Shown here: positions 8,477 to 16,903 of the stretch, one piece after another
Layout of the letters: the number at the start of each line of letters is the position of its first letter
How positions within the stretch are numbered: the stretch's first letter is position 1
DNA from: Methanococcoides sp. EBM-47
GTDB taxonomy: Archaea; Halobacteriota; Methanosarcinia; Methanosarcinales; Methanosarcinaceae
NCBI GenBank assembly: GCA_001896725.1
Contig: MPPA01000032.1
Span: 1 to 35,639, forward strand
DNA length: 35,639 nt
Direction: 5' to 3'
Made by a program: the position numbers and the translations under genes
Notes under the pieces: model-generated
Told to the model about the DNA's origin: nothing
What the model saw: only the letters and a program-made list of their open reading frames with translations
The model's database searches: none

Positions 8477-9649
8477 TTAAGGCCTGAGCAGATATTCTAC
8501 CCCGTTTTCCACCTCTAACTGCAAGGAATGAACTGATACCATAAGATTAATCTCGTTATCAATTTCTTCTGCACTGAACTTCTTGGACACAAGCCCTTTA
8601 ATAATGGACCTTTTTATTCTTGCACCATGTGGCAGATACATAAGGATATTACCTTGAAGCCGCTCATTCATGGAACTACTGCCTGAGCTCACCTTAAAGC
8701 TGTCATTTTTCTGGGTTGGGCTTTGAAAGATATCTGGCCCACAAAGAGGTACATGCGCCATTTGCATCTCCGGGCCTGCTGCAGTAAATGAAGGGATTTG
8801 TATATCGTTTATTGAATCTGGCATAGGTGTAACAGGAGGTGTCTCAAAGGGAGATATATTAGGGTGTACGATATTTGAGAGTTCGGGTTGCACATAAGAA
8901 GGAGAGGAAGGAACAGAAGGTTCAGAAGAAGCTACATTTGGGGGAGCAAGAGTAGCAACGTCTGATAGATCAGGAATAATGAATGAAGGTGCAGAAGGAC
9001 CGTCTGCTTGGGCCGGGAAGGGGTCCTGAGGATTATCAACCGTGTTGGGAGTTATAAAGACCGGATCGACATGGGGTTCGTTGGTTTTTATAATAGGGCA
9101 AATGGGCTCTTTGTGTACCTCAACATTCACAACACTGCGAAATGGCATATTGTGTAGTTCATCAGTGTGAACGGGTAGGACCTTGTCATTCTCCTGTACA
9201 TATGGATCGGCCTGAATATCTGAAGCATTAGCGGGAGCATGATCCTGACCCTTGTCTGCAACGTCATTAGGCTCGCTGTCCATTGAACAACTGTCCATGA
9301 CATTGGTTTGAATAATAGGTGCTTCAATCCCATTTTCTGAAGAGGAAAGAAAAGGGATCTGGTAACTGACAATCTGATCCAACTCTAACTTATCTTTTGT
9401 AGGGAGGGGATTTGTCTTCATATCAGCAATTTGATCTTCAATTGACATCAATCTGGATGAGAGAGATCGTATTGCATGATGCAGATCCTCTATATCATCA
9501 ACCAAGGTCTCATAAGTAGCATCTGAGGAGTAAGTGATACCTTTGCGAAGCTCATCCTCAATAAGCTTCCTTATAAAGAGGCTCTTGTTCTCCACCTGGT
9601 CCAGTTTAGAAAAAAGTGCATCGGACATGCTGATAGTTAATCTTTTCAT
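8477..9649 (-). CDS. Ribbon-helix-helix protein with long Pro/Ser-rich linker and C-terminal winged-helix-like domain
   Basis: The 390-aa protein has three parts. Residues 1-36 read as a CopG/MetJ-type ribbon-helix-helix DNA-binding domain: a short strand KRLTISMSD and two helices with the turn NKSLFIRKLIEDEL. Residues about 45-75 form a likely coiled coil (DDIEDLHHAIRSLSSRLM). Residues about 80-315 are low-complexity, rich in Pro, Ser, Val and Asp, and probably disordered. The last 65 residues (about 325-390) look like a small winged helix: KRSIIKGLVSKKFSAEEIDNE. It is probably a dimeric transcription regulator with two DNA-binding ends; targets are unknown. I chose the ATG at 9649; a GTG directly before it is the alternative. 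A TATA-like stretch at 9676-9689 predicts a start near 9655, so the message may be almost leaderless. Confidence 0.75.
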   Translation of the reverse strand: MKRLTISMSDALFSKLDQVENKSLFIRKLIEDELRKGITYSSDATYETLVDDIEDLHHAIRSLSSRLMSIEDQIADMKTNPLPTKDKLELDQIVSYQIPFLSSSENGIEAPIIQTNVMDSCSMDSEPNDVADKGQDHAPANASDIQADPYVQENDKVLPVHTDELHNMPFRSVVNVEVHKEPICPIIKTNEPHVDPVFITPNTVDNPQDPFPAQADGPSAPSFIIPDLSDVATLAPPNVASSEPSVPSSPSYVQPELSNIVHPNISPFETPPVTPMPDSINDIQIPSFTAAGPEMQMAHVPLCGPDIFQSPTQKNDSFKVSSGSSSMNERLQGNILMYLPHGARIKRSIIKGLVSKKFSAEEIDNEINLMVSVHSLQLEVENGVEYLLRP

Positions 9650-9796
9650 CACATCGTCTCTGATATATTAAATATTATATATAAATATACAATACTAATA
9701 GATATATATTTTGGATTTAGTAGAATGAAAAAAATGATCAAACTGGAACCATTGATGATAAGAGATAATGCTCCAGCTAAAAAGCATTCTGATTTT

Positions 9797-10561
9797 TTAC
9801 ATCCTGGCTTTACATTGCAGGCATACTCTGCCTTTTGTTGTGGATATGAAAGCATGTTTTGCAGCTAGGTTATCACACCTTGGGCAAAGCTCTGCTTCTT
9901 TGAATATATTTTCCACGGCCTGCAGATCAGTTTCGTAGATGTGTGTATCCCATCCAGTGGCCGCTAATGATACTATCCTGTATGGCATAGCATTTTCTCT
10001 GAACACTTTCTTGAAACCTTCTACAATGGCTGGCAGATTAGCAGGGAAACCACCAAAAGCATCCCAGGACCGATACAAGATATATAGCCTTACATCAGTT
10101 TCGTTTAGTAGCTCCAGCTTGTAAGCTATCCAGCAGGGCTGGTCCTCGAACTTAGAAATGTGAACCTCGTTCTCCCATAGTACACCAACATGTCTCCTTG
10201 AACCCACCCGGAGGTTCTTCACATTCTCTGAAAGAGTATCATAAGCTGTTTCACCATAACGGAAAAGCTGTTTCGCATAACAGTAATCGAACTTCCTGCG
10301 ATCATCTTCGGGAAGTGATACATACCAATCAGCATATTCCTCAGTAAGTTCCTCCTTGTATTTCTTAATAAGGTTCTCCCCAAATGGGACAAAGGAGTTG
10401 ACCTGATCGGTATTAACATCATCAATGATAACTGTAGCATGCAATCTGCGAGTCCCCGTGCTGTAATCTGGCTTATGATATTCACCGTTCTTATATATCT
10501 CATATATCAATCGTGACCACGCAGAAGAGATCGTACCGCTTTCTATTAGTACTGCTTTCAT
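9797..10561 (-). CDS. Thymidylate synthase, methanogen type, with C-terminal zinc ribbon
   Basis: The 254-aa protein matches the divergent methanogen thymidylate synthases that methylate dUMP to dTMP using a folate or methanopterin C1 donor. The catalytic Cys is likely Cys143 in QPCWIAYKLELL, and YRSWDAFGGFPANLP (162-176) is the counterpart of the RSNDAFLGLPFNI substrate motif of bacterial ThyA. Residues 226-250 add a four-Cys zinc ribbon, CPRC with CLQC, not part of classical ThyA. The ribosome site GGGTGA overlaps the stop codon of mtxX, and the genes are 4 bp apart, so they form one transcription unit and are probably translationally coupled. The pairing with a methanogenesis marker protein hints that both touch tetrahydromethanopterin or C1 metabolism (inference). 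Confidence 0.85.
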   Translation of the reverse strand: MKAVLIESGTISSAWSRLIYEIYKNGEYHKPDYSTGTRRLHATVIIDDVNTDQVNSFVPFGENLIKKYKEELTEEYADWYVSLPEDDRRKFDYCYAKQLFRYGETAYDTLSENVKNLRVGSRRHVGVLWENEVHISKFEDQPCWIAYKLELLNETDVRLYILYRSWDAFGGFPANLPAIVEGFKKVFRENAMPYRIVSLAATGWDTHIYETDLQAVENIFKEAELCPRCDNLAAKHAFISTTKGRVCLQCKARM

Positions 10562-10565
10562 AATT

Positions 10566-11411
10566 TCACCCTTTACTTTTGTTCATATTAACAAGTGCAC
10601 CCGCAACCATGATAGCTTTTGAATAATGTCCTCCAACCCTTGAAGTGTCAACAAAAACATATTTGTCCATCAGGACCGGTGCTCCCATACCATCCCCGCA
10701 ACCCAAGAACACAAGTGTACGGAAGATCAGATTGCCAGAGATGCCATCCGGAGCAATGAGGAAATTAGCTTCTTTGATAGCATCTTCAATAAGGATGGTA
10801 TAATGTTTTGTCTTTATTCCTATATTGTTCAATTGATTGGCCATGAACTCCCCATCTGCCAGAGTACGGTCTACCCTGCTGTTACGACCCAGATCACCTA
10901 TCCTGCCCCCGGAAATAATTCCCAGCAAGGGCTCTATACCAAAACGGCGTATGTGTTCTGACCCAAGTTTTGCAAATTCTATCTTATCAGCAAGTTCCTC
11001 ACCTTCATCTATACCTACCGGAGCAATAAAGAAAGGAGTACCATCAGCCGTTGTAAGCAAGGCCATTCGATGAAGTTTTTCCATCTTAAGAACTTTCTTC
11101 AGATATGACAAAGTGTCAGATGCCCGGGCCGTCCCCCTTACAACAGCATCCACATGGCCAGAGGCCAATAGGTCCACCATCATCTTTTCAGGCTCATCGG
11201 TTCCTACTATTTCAAGAGAAGTACCTAAAGAAGTGATCTCCCGTTCATCACCTACCAATACCACCTCTGCAAAGCCCAGATCATGTGCTTCCTCTGCACT
11301 TGAGATGACCTTTTTGGTAGGGTCCCTGATACCAATGGCTACTTTTGCCCGGTTCTGAATAGCTTTCTTCTGGATAATATCCATAAGGTCTGGCGTGGTC
11401 TGGAGCGGCAT
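10566..11411 (-). CDS. mtxX: Methanogenesis marker protein 4 (MtxX, phosphotransacetylase-like)
   Basis: The 281-aa protein resembles phosphate acetyl/butyryltransferases (AKVAIGIRDPTKKVISSAEEA near the N-terminus; PDGISGNLIFRTLVFLGCGDG at 218-238) but belongs to the set found only in methanogens (methanogenesis marker 4, also annotated as methyltransferase subunit X). Its reaction is unknown; the older methyltransferase label is not supported by visible motifs. The start ATG at 11411 is preceded by AGGT. An 86-bp gap separates it from the divergent rfcL gene and must hold both promoters. The thymidylate synthase gene follows after 4 bp. Confidence 0.88.
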   Translation of the reverse strand: MPLQTTPDLMDIIQKKAIQNRAKVAIGIRDPTKKVISSAEEAHDLGFAEVVLVGDEREITSLGTSLEIVGTDEPEKMMVDLLASGHVDAVVRGTARASDTLSYLKKVLKMEKLHRMALLTTADGTPFFIAPVGIDEGEELADKIEFAKLGSEHIRRFGIEPLLGIISGGRIGDLGRNSRVDRTLADGEFMANQLNNIGIKTKHYTILIEDAIKEANFLIAPDGISGNLIFRTLVFLGCGDGMGAPVLMDKYVFVDTSRVGGHYSKAIMVAGALVNMNKSKG

Positions 11412-11497
11412 ATCATGTACCTACAATTATTAATATCAAGTAGAACCAACAAAGAGGTAAAAACATTAATTAGTTTCCCTCTATTGGATATGATGAA

Positions 11498-13000
11498 ATG
11501 ACCATACCGAAAGAATGGGCTGAAAAATACAGACCAAAAAGCCTTACCGATGTCGTGGGAAATTTGACCGCAACCAAACAACTGAGGTCGTGGGCTGAGA
11601 AGTGGATCAATGGTGCACCTGAACAAAAAGCAGTATTGCTTCATGGTCCGGCTGGTGTCGGAAAGACATCAACGGCCCATGCCCTCGCAACTGATATGGA
11701 ATGGGAAGTCATTGAACTCAATGCCAGTGATCAGCGCACAGCCGACGCCATCGAAAGGATAGCGGGTTCAGCTTCCAGAATGGGCACATTGGTGGGCATG
11801 GAATCAAAAAGGCTTATCGTACTGGATGAAGCCGATAATTTGCATGGTACAAGCGATCGTGGTGGCGCACAGGCAATTGGGAACATAATCAGATCAACCG
11901 GTCAACCTATAATACTGATAGCTAATGACGCCTATGGCATTCCATCGTCTGTCAGATCGAACGTACTGGAGATCAAATTCAATGCGCTTCAGACACGTTC
12001 TATAATACCTGCCCTGAAGCAGATAGCTCAGAAAGAAGGGGTGATGTATGGTGCGGGCATAATAGAGAAGATCGCAGAAAATGCAGATGGTGATATGCGC
12101 AGTGCCATCAATGACCTGCAGGCAGTTGCCGTGGGTAGAAGTGAGATCAACATAGAGGACATTGCCACTGCGGAAAGAGATAACAAGGATTCCATATTCA
12201 AGGTAATGGAAAGGATGTTTAAAGGAACTGATGCAAAAGCTGCCCTTGAGGCAACATACAACCTTGATGAAAGTCCTGAGGACCTTATCCACTGGATCGA
12301 TGAGAACCTTCCGATACAATATGCTGGCGAGGACGAGGGAATGATCACCGGCCCGATCCGAAAAGGATACGAGTACATATCCCGTGCAGATCTGTTCCTT
12401 GGAAGAGTGAAAAAGAGACAGAACTATATTATGTGGCGTTATGCAAGCGTGCTCATGACCTGTGGAACGGTCGTATCAAAAGCCCAACCAAAACGTGGTT
12501 TTGTGAAGTTCAATCCCCCTTCCTTGTGGCGTCGTATGGGACAACTGAAGGCCAGAAGGAACATGCGCAATAACATTGCTGCAAAGATAGCTGACCACTG
12601 TCATGAATCAATGAGGTACGCAGGTACAGACATAGCATCCATTTACAGTGTATTGCTTGAAGACCGGGATTATGCACCTGCGGTAGTAGCTGAACTGCAG
12701 TTGGACCTTGACGAACTTGCCTTTATGGCAGGTGCATCGAAAGTAACTAAAAAGCTTCAGAAGATCTATGATGATGCACAGGAGCTAAGAAAAGAGAAGA
12801 TAGAAACAGAAGTTACTTTTTTCAAAGTGAAAGAAAAACAAAAGATCAATGAAGACCAGAAGCAAACAAGACTTGCTGATGTGATCAACAATAAAGGTAA
12901 AGGTTCTGAAGAAAAGAATGGAAATAATGAACCCATTAAAGAAAATAATAAAAGAGAAGAAATAACAAAAAAACCACAGAAGACACTATTTGACTTTTAG
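11498..13000 (+). CDS. rfcL: Replication factor C large subunit
   Basis: The 500-aa protein is the large subunit of the archaeal clamp loader, which uses ATP to place the PCNA ring on primed DNA. The AAA+ module begins at EKYRPKSLTDVVGN. Walker A is GPAGVGKT (residues 50-57), Walker B LIVLDEAD (about 106-113), and sensor 1 lies in LIANDAYG. The domain-3 collar follows, and a Lys/Glu-rich charged tail (about 430-490) leads to a C-terminal PCNA-binding box QKTLFDF at residues 494-500, the expected final element. Length and order are typical for euryarchaeal RfcL. The small subunit is not in the window. A chromosomal accessory island begins directly after the stop. Confidence 0.96.
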   Translation: MTIPKEWAEKYRPKSLTDVVGNLTATKQLRSWAEKWINGAPEQKAVLLHGPAGVGKTSTAHALATDMEWEVIELNASDQRTADAIERIAGSASRMGTLVGMESKRLIVLDEADNLHGTSDRGGAQAIGNIIRSTGQPIILIANDAYGIPSSVRSNVLEIKFNALQTRSIIPALKQIAQKEGVMYGAGIIEKIAENADGDMRSAINDLQAVAVGRSEINIEDIATAERDNKDSIFKVMERMFKGTDAKAALEATYNLDESPEDLIHWIDENLPIQYAGEDEGMITGPIRKGYEYISRADLFLGRVKKRQNYIMWRYASVLMTCGTVVSKAQPKRGFVKFNPPSLWRRMGQLKARRNMRNNIAAKIADHCHESMRYAGTDIASIYSVLLEDRDYAPAVVAELQLDLDELAFMAGASKVTKKLQKIYDDAQELRKEKIETEVTFFKVKEKQKINEDQKQTRLADVINNKGKGSEEKNGNNEPIKENNKREEITKKPQKTLFDF

Positions 13001-13052
13001 ACTTTATATTAAAAAATAGATATGCTCCATGATGAGAAAATCTTTTGTAAAA

Positions 13053-13113
13053 AGTGGAGTATGAGCGGGGTGAGGAGTGGGGGGTTATTGTAAGAAAGAG
13101 GAGAATCCCGCTC
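13053..13113 (+). repeat. Structured G-rich repeat, copy 1
   Basis: This copy shares its first 32 bp with copy 2 (13247-13304) with about two mismatches. A 7-bp inverted repeat, GAGCGGG (13063-13069) and CCCGCTC (13107-13113), encloses a purine-rich loop (GAGGAGTGGGGGG). A TATA-like TTTATATTAAAA (13003-13014) could drive a transcript starting near 13035. It begins 52 bp after the rfcL stop. It may be a small RNA or a mobile-element end. Confidence 0.6.
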
Positions 13114-13246
13114 GATAAAAAAATAGGTATTAATGATATAAATAATTTATCATTATTCTCATCATTATGATGATGGTAAATACGACAAAAGCAATAATAA
13201 AGAAATGAAGAGATATTGACACTGGTCATTAAAAATAAGGATCAGG

Positions 13247-13304
13247 AGTGGAGTATGAGCGGGCTGGGGAGTGGGGGTTGTTATAAAAGAATCTGTACCC
13301 GCTC
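13247..13304 (+). repeat. Structured G-rich repeat, copy 2
   Basis: Second copy of the element, 194 bp from copy 1. The stem is longer here: ATGAGCGGG (13255-13263) pairs perfectly with CCCGCTCAT (13298-13306). The 5' arm and the G-rich part (GGGGAGTGGGGG) are kept while the rest of the loop has changed, which suggests selection on the stem and the G-rich stretch. AT-rich DNA with a weak inverted repeat lies between the copies (13114-13246), and no gene is visible there. Confidence 0.6.
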
Positions 13305-13368
13305 ATTATTATATAATAATGTAATAATTATATATAAATTTTGCTATAATAGGAAAATGGCTGTATAA

Positions 13369-13905
13369 CAAAGTCTTTTTATAAATGCTAAGCTTGACAA
13401 TCCCAACTTCCCGGTATGCAATATCAAAACAGAGTTCCATCACTCTGTCAAATCGTGCAGGATCACCAATTTCAGGGACATTCAGGAAGGCACCGAGATC
13501 CCGGAGCACTCCCTGTGGCGGTACATCAACCACTGGAAAGCCGAAGGCATCCTGGACACCGTAAGAAACCAGTGCACCCAGGTCTTTTTCAAGATCCGCT
13601 CCCTCTGGGAAGCCGCCTGAAAACTCTTCGTGGAACTGTGCAGTATCCTTAAGATCGGCTTCAAGAAGATCTTCGGCCAATACTTCGTAGACTCAGGCAT
13701 CATCCGATCCTTCCGAGAACGTAACAAGAACCTAAAACCGGTTAAACAGCATCAATACCCCACCGAACCCCCTCTCATATTCGAAACCTACCGGGAAGCC
13801 AACAGGCTCTCCAAAGAACTAAAAGAACTCGGTATATCCTGCAAGATCGCTGTAGTCTCAAACGGGAATACGATGAGGTATAGCCGTGTGATCGGGTGGA
13901 CCTGA
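13369..13905 (+). pseudogene. Broken gene of unknown function with in-frame TGA
   Basis: One frame is open from 13369 to the TGA at 13903-13905 except for a single TGA at 13618-13620. There is no ATG, GTG or TTG at the beginning, so the 5' end is lost or starts elsewhere. The first part reads like an amphipathic helical protein (EHSLWRYINHWKAEGILDTV); the second part contains FETYREANRLSKELKELG and ends RYSRVIGWT. A GTG at 13630 could start the second part, but no ribosome site precedes it. Its codons mostly end in C or G (ATC, CTC, TTC, AAG, GCC), unlike the AT-rich island genes around it, pointing to a foreign origin. I do not recognise the family. A shorter ORF on the opposite strand (13309-13680) is considered the shadow. 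Confidence 0.5.
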
Positions 13906-14031
13906 AGAGCTATGGCTCTCTAAAAGGGGAGATAATCCACTCAAAAGTCCCAAAATAAATAATTCTATACTTAAAAATATGGCTTAGTTACATAAAAAAT
14001 TACTCAATAAAAACTGAGCTATGGGTAAATA

Positions 14032-14766
14032 TTATGGAGCTGGTGCACAGTTCCCTTTATCTGTATCAGTATCTGATTTTTTAACCATCGGAATATAGAA
14101 ATTGTCTGATTTATCAAGCATTACTTGCTTATTTATCTTTTCCATAATATCTTTAATTGCTTGCTTATATGAGGCATCATATTCTATTGTCTTTAAACGA
14201 CTCATACCACGTACTAGTTCCAATATTTCTTCTAATATTTCTCTTTCACTACGTACAGGTAACTTCTCCCCACCTTCAATATGAATTTTGTTTAATTCAG
14301 ATTCAAGCTCTTTCCACATATGTCCAAATGTTTTTTCTAAAGTACGCTTTTCTAATTTTTCTTCACGTAAACTTTCATTCAAACTATCTAGAAGCTTAAA
14401 AGTCTCTTCTTTGTTTGCTTCTATCATTTGAAATTGGCTTAGAGGACCTGTAACTTGTGATTTTTCAACCTGAAACAAATAGGGACAAACTTCTGAGTCT
14501 CCTTTCATTGACTTTGCTAGTGCTCCGGCTTCAAAATGTATCCAATCAGATTTTAAATTATCACTTGTTAAACAAATTATCCCAAAACTTGTTTCTTCTA
14601 ATTCACTCTTAATTTCATCTGACCATCTACTTCCGGCCTTAATATCAAGCGAAGAAACCCAAGTATCAATAGCTTGAATTACAGAAGGTATCCATTCTTT
14701 TAAAGCTTCAGCCACTTTTTGACTGCTATCGCCTGACCAGCTTATGAAAACCTTCTTTTTAGCCAT
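14032..14766 (-). CDS. TIR-domain protein (candidate defence effector)
   Basis: The 244-aa protein begins with a TIR domain: KKVFISWSGDSSQKVAEAL (box 1), IKAGSRWSDEIKSEL, IICLTSDNLKSDWIHFEAGAL. Glu79 in WIHFEAGAL sits where the catalytic glutamate of NAD-cleaving TIR enzymes lies. Family knowledge: prokaryotic TIR proteins of this type often deplete NAD+ or make cyclic ADP-ribose derivatives in anti-phage systems. The C-terminal half (about 130-244) is charged and helical with no domain I recognise, perhaps for assembly or sensing. No second gene of a known TIR system (Thoeris ThsA, a CBASS cyclase or an Argonaute) is visible nearby, so it may act alone or with the nucleases downstream. The gene points away from them, so it is not in their operon. 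Confidence 0.8.
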   Translation of the reverse strand: MAKKKVFISWSGDSSQKVAEALKEWIPSVIQAIDTWVSSLDIKAGSRWSDEIKSELEETSFGIICLTSDNLKSDWIHFEAGALAKSMKGDSEVCPYLFQVEKSQVTGPLSQFQMIEANKEETFKLLDSLNESLREEKLEKRTLEKTFGHMWKELESELNKIHIEGGEKLPVRSEREILEEILELVRGMSRLKTIEYDASYKQAIKDIMEKINKQVMLDKSDNFYIPMVKKSDTDTDKGNCAPAP

Positions 14767-15229
14767 TTTCTTCCTCCAAGAGTTGCTAAATAAATAATTT
14801 AGATTTTACAATATAAAGATTTATCTTTGTACCTATAGTTCTCTTCTATAACAAATCTATGTTTGGGACTGCAATCACAAAATAGAATATGCACCATACA
14901 TGGCCTGTGAATATCGTTTCTCCTTTTTCCCATCCTCCAACAAATTCCCCACCTACCCCGCATTTGCGCCGCTTCGCGGTGACAGTAGCTTTTTTCATCC
15001 GTTCCCTTAGGTACACGATTAAGGACTGTTTGCCACAGATGGCATGCATCCCAATCTTACCCAGATCTTCCAAGCCCAAAAACTCTAGCGGAAATATACA
15101 TTTCCCATCCAAAAATTATAGAGCTCTGTAATCAAAAAAAATGGCAAAAGATATAAATAATATAATTATAATAATATTTTATATTTGCTCCATGTAAATT
15201 TACTTGATCAAAAAACGAAGGTGTGAAAA
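14767..15229. other. Intergenic stretch, no gene supported
   Basis: This 463-bp stretch between the divergent TIR and nuclease genes holds AT-rich promoter DNA at both ends (near 14790-14820, and 15140-15190 with several TATA-like runs). In the middle is a less AT-rich block (about 14930-15000) with CGCCGCTTCGCGG. A minus-strand ORF of 88 codons (14846-15112) and a plus-strand ORF of 80 codons (14889-15131) overlap here; neither has a ribosome site or a recognisable domain. It could be a gene remnant. Confidence 0.4.
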
Positions 15230-15715
15230 ATGGGTTTCCTTGGAGAATTACTTGAAGATGTGACAGGCAAAGCTAAAAGACCTGAAATCAAAGGCAGCAG
15301 GTTTGAAAGCTTTGTTTCTGAAGAGATATTCAACGATAAATTATTTGATCTCGTAGAGGCGACAAGAGATTTTAATTCAAATAAAGAGAGATTTGAAGAA
15401 CGAAGCATGAACCCTGATTTTTGTTTCAGGGATAAAAGGACCGGTGAAGAGTTCTGGATCGAAGCCAAATACCGAAACGGGCTTTTTAAAAATGATAAAG
15501 GACAGTTTGTCTGCGAGATCTGCAAACCCTGGCAATTAGACAGATATAAAGAAGTAGAGAAAAACAGCGGCAAAAATGTCTATATCTGCTTGGGTCTTGG
15601 CGAGGATCCCAGATATCCTGAAACGGTCCATCTGATACCTGTATATGGTGCTTATCCTCAATTGTTCCAAAGCAAACTCAAAGAGACATTGATCTGGAGA
15701 AATCCAGATATTTGA
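15230..15715 (+). CDS. PD-(D/E)XK-type nuclease-like protein
   Basis: The 161-aa protein has the layout of a small restriction-endonuclease-fold nuclease: an early acidic helix (KGSRFESFVSEEIF, Glu26), then NPDFCF with Pro62-Asp63, then FWIEAKYRNG with Glu78 and Lys80, forming PD...E-x-K, which would bind Mg2+ and cut DNA. KPWQLDRYKEV follows as a likely helix facing the active site. Related small proteins occur as stand-alone nucleases and in defence loci. The ATG has a GGTGTG-type site 5 nt upstream, and an AT-rich promoter lies before it. The Cas4-like gene starts 86 bp downstream on the same strand, but an AT-rich gap suggests that one may have its own promoter. The target is unknown. Confidence 0.7.
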   Translation: MGFLGELLEDVTGKAKRPEIKGSRFESFVSEEIFNDKLFDLVEATRDFNSNKERFEERSMNPDFCFRDKRTGEEFWIEAKYRNGLFKNDKGQFVCEICKPWQLDRYKEVEKNSGKNVYICLGLGEDPRYPETVHLIPVYGAYPQLFQSKLKETLIWRNPDI

Positions 15716-15801
15716 AAAGTTTGAATATCCTACTACTTAAATATTTTTTATAATATTAATTACTATATTTTAACTATAAATAAAATACTGTAGTTGATAG
15801 C

Positions 15802-16881
15802 ATGAATATTATCAATTGGGAAGATTCTTTAAGAAAGGGAGCGCAGCCTTGTAAATCTAAAATAAGATTTGACTTGTCTTATGTACCGATATCTCACTTT
15901 GCTAAACAGTATTTCTGTGAAAAACAACTAGATTATGAATATAGTGTTGGGAAAGAAACTTCAGAAAAAGAGATAGAAGGAACATTTATCCATGAAAACG
16001 TATTTGCCACTGAAGAAGTAGATTTAGAACAACTTATTGAATCGATTGCTAACAGTAGTTTTTATGCATGCGTTTTCCCTTTGTATTTTGAGATAAACGG
16101 AATTAGCTTTTGTGGTATTCCAGATGGAATAATTTTTTCAGAAGGTAAACCAATTTTGCTCATTGAATTAAAAACAACATCTGGCAATCCATATACTCTT
16201 TACAAAAACCAAACAATACAAGCAGAAGCATATGCTTTTGCTCTTGAAACCATGGGTTTTGATTGCAATAACTTATGCGTTGTCATAATCTCTATTAATA
16301 AACTAACAGCCATGTTATATGGAGAAGAATGCATAAATATTGTGACCAATGGGATTGAACAACTTATCACAAATAATCAAGTATTAAATGAAGCTTCTCT
16401 TAAAAAAATGCAAGAATATCTCCCATACGAAGCAGTCATTCACAGGATAGAATTAGATCACTCTCGTTTTCTCAAAGATGCTACATATTCAAGCATGTAT
16501 TGGAAGATGGAAAGAGATGCCAGACAAAAGGGATCTTTTTACAAATGTAAGCAATGTACATATTCTAAAGAATGCACGCACTATGATCAAAAGTGGTCAG
16601 TTGAAGAAAACAAAAAACTGGCTGAAGAGCATTCCAAAGGAACATCAATCGAAGAGATTGCAAAAATGCTTGGGAAAACAACTACATCCATAAATAACCA
16701 GTTGATACGTCAAAAATATCCAAAACATGGCCAGATTTGGTCTAAAAGAGATATAAACAGATTGGCCAAATTATTCTCACAAGATCTAGCTACATGGTAT
16801 ATAGCAGATGTCCTGAAGCGGAAACCTTCTGCTATTGAAAAGAAGCTAGTGGACTTAGGTCTTATTGAAAAAAACAAATGA
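15802..16881 (+). CDS. Cas4/RecB-like nuclease fused to two SANT/Myb-like helix-turn-helix repeats
   Basis: Residues 1-260 read as a Cas4/RecB-family PD-(D/E)XK nuclease: Cys39 in YFCEKQL, His64 in GTFIHENV, Asp108 in GIPDGI, Glu122 and Lys124 in IELKTT, and the Q-x3-Y box at Gln140-Tyr144. Cys249, Cys252 and Cys258 (CKQCTYSKEC) together with Cys39 match the four cysteines that hold a [4Fe-4S] cluster in Cas4. All catalytic residues look intact. Two further modules follow, KWSVEENKKLAEEHSKG (about 262-302) and IWSKRDINRLAKLF (about 312-357), which read as SANT/Myb-like helix-turn-helix repeats and should bind DNA. No CRISPR array or other cas gene is in the window, so this is probably not an adaptation gene. 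The island setting suggests defence or mobile-element biology. A decayed copy of the C-terminal part follows. Confidence 0.75.
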   Translation: MNIINWEDSLRKGAQPCKSKIRFDLSYVPISHFAKQYFCEKQLDYEYSVGKETSEKEIEGTFIHENVFATEEVDLEQLIESIANSSFYACVFPLYFEINGISFCGIPDGIIFSEGKPILLIELKTTSGNPYTLYKNQTIQAEAYAFALETMGFDCNNLCVVIISINKLTAMLYGEECINIVTNGIEQLITNNQVLNEASLKKMQEYLPYEAVIHRIELDHSRFLKDATYSSMYWKMERDARQKGSFYKCKQCTYSKECTHYDQKWSVEENKKLAEEHSKGTSIEEIAKMLGKTTTSINNQLIRQKYPKHGQIWSKRDINRLAKLFSQDLATWYIADVLKRKPSAIEKKLVDLGLIEKNK

Positions 16882-16903
16882 CAATTATCCATCAGCTGAA
16901 TAA

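Noticed and set aside
9649-9855. 68-codon minus-strand ORF
   Set aside because: It overlaps the end of the thymidylate synthase gene and the promoter of the RHH gene, and shows no domain.
13021-13175. C/D box small RNA (ATGATGA at 13029-13035 and again near 13165)
   Set aside because: C-box-like words are present, but no D box (CTGA) lies at the needed distance.
13618-13620. Selenocysteine at the in-frame TGA
   Set aside because: Selenocysteine is not expected in Methanosarcinales, and no SECIS-like hairpin was recognised; decay is simpler.
13309-13680. 123-codon minus-strand ORF opposite the broken gene
   Set aside because: Its tail is translated AT-rich noise, and the plus-strand frame runs on coherently past it to 13905. 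It remains a possible alternative reading of this locus.
14846-15131. Overlapping 88- and 80-codon ORFs on opposite strands
   Set aside because: Neither has a ribosome site or recognisable motif, so they are described only as an intergenic stretch.
15802-16881. CRISPR adaptation role for the Cas4-like protein
   Set aside because: No repeat-spacer array and no cas1, cas2 or other cas gene is visible in the window.
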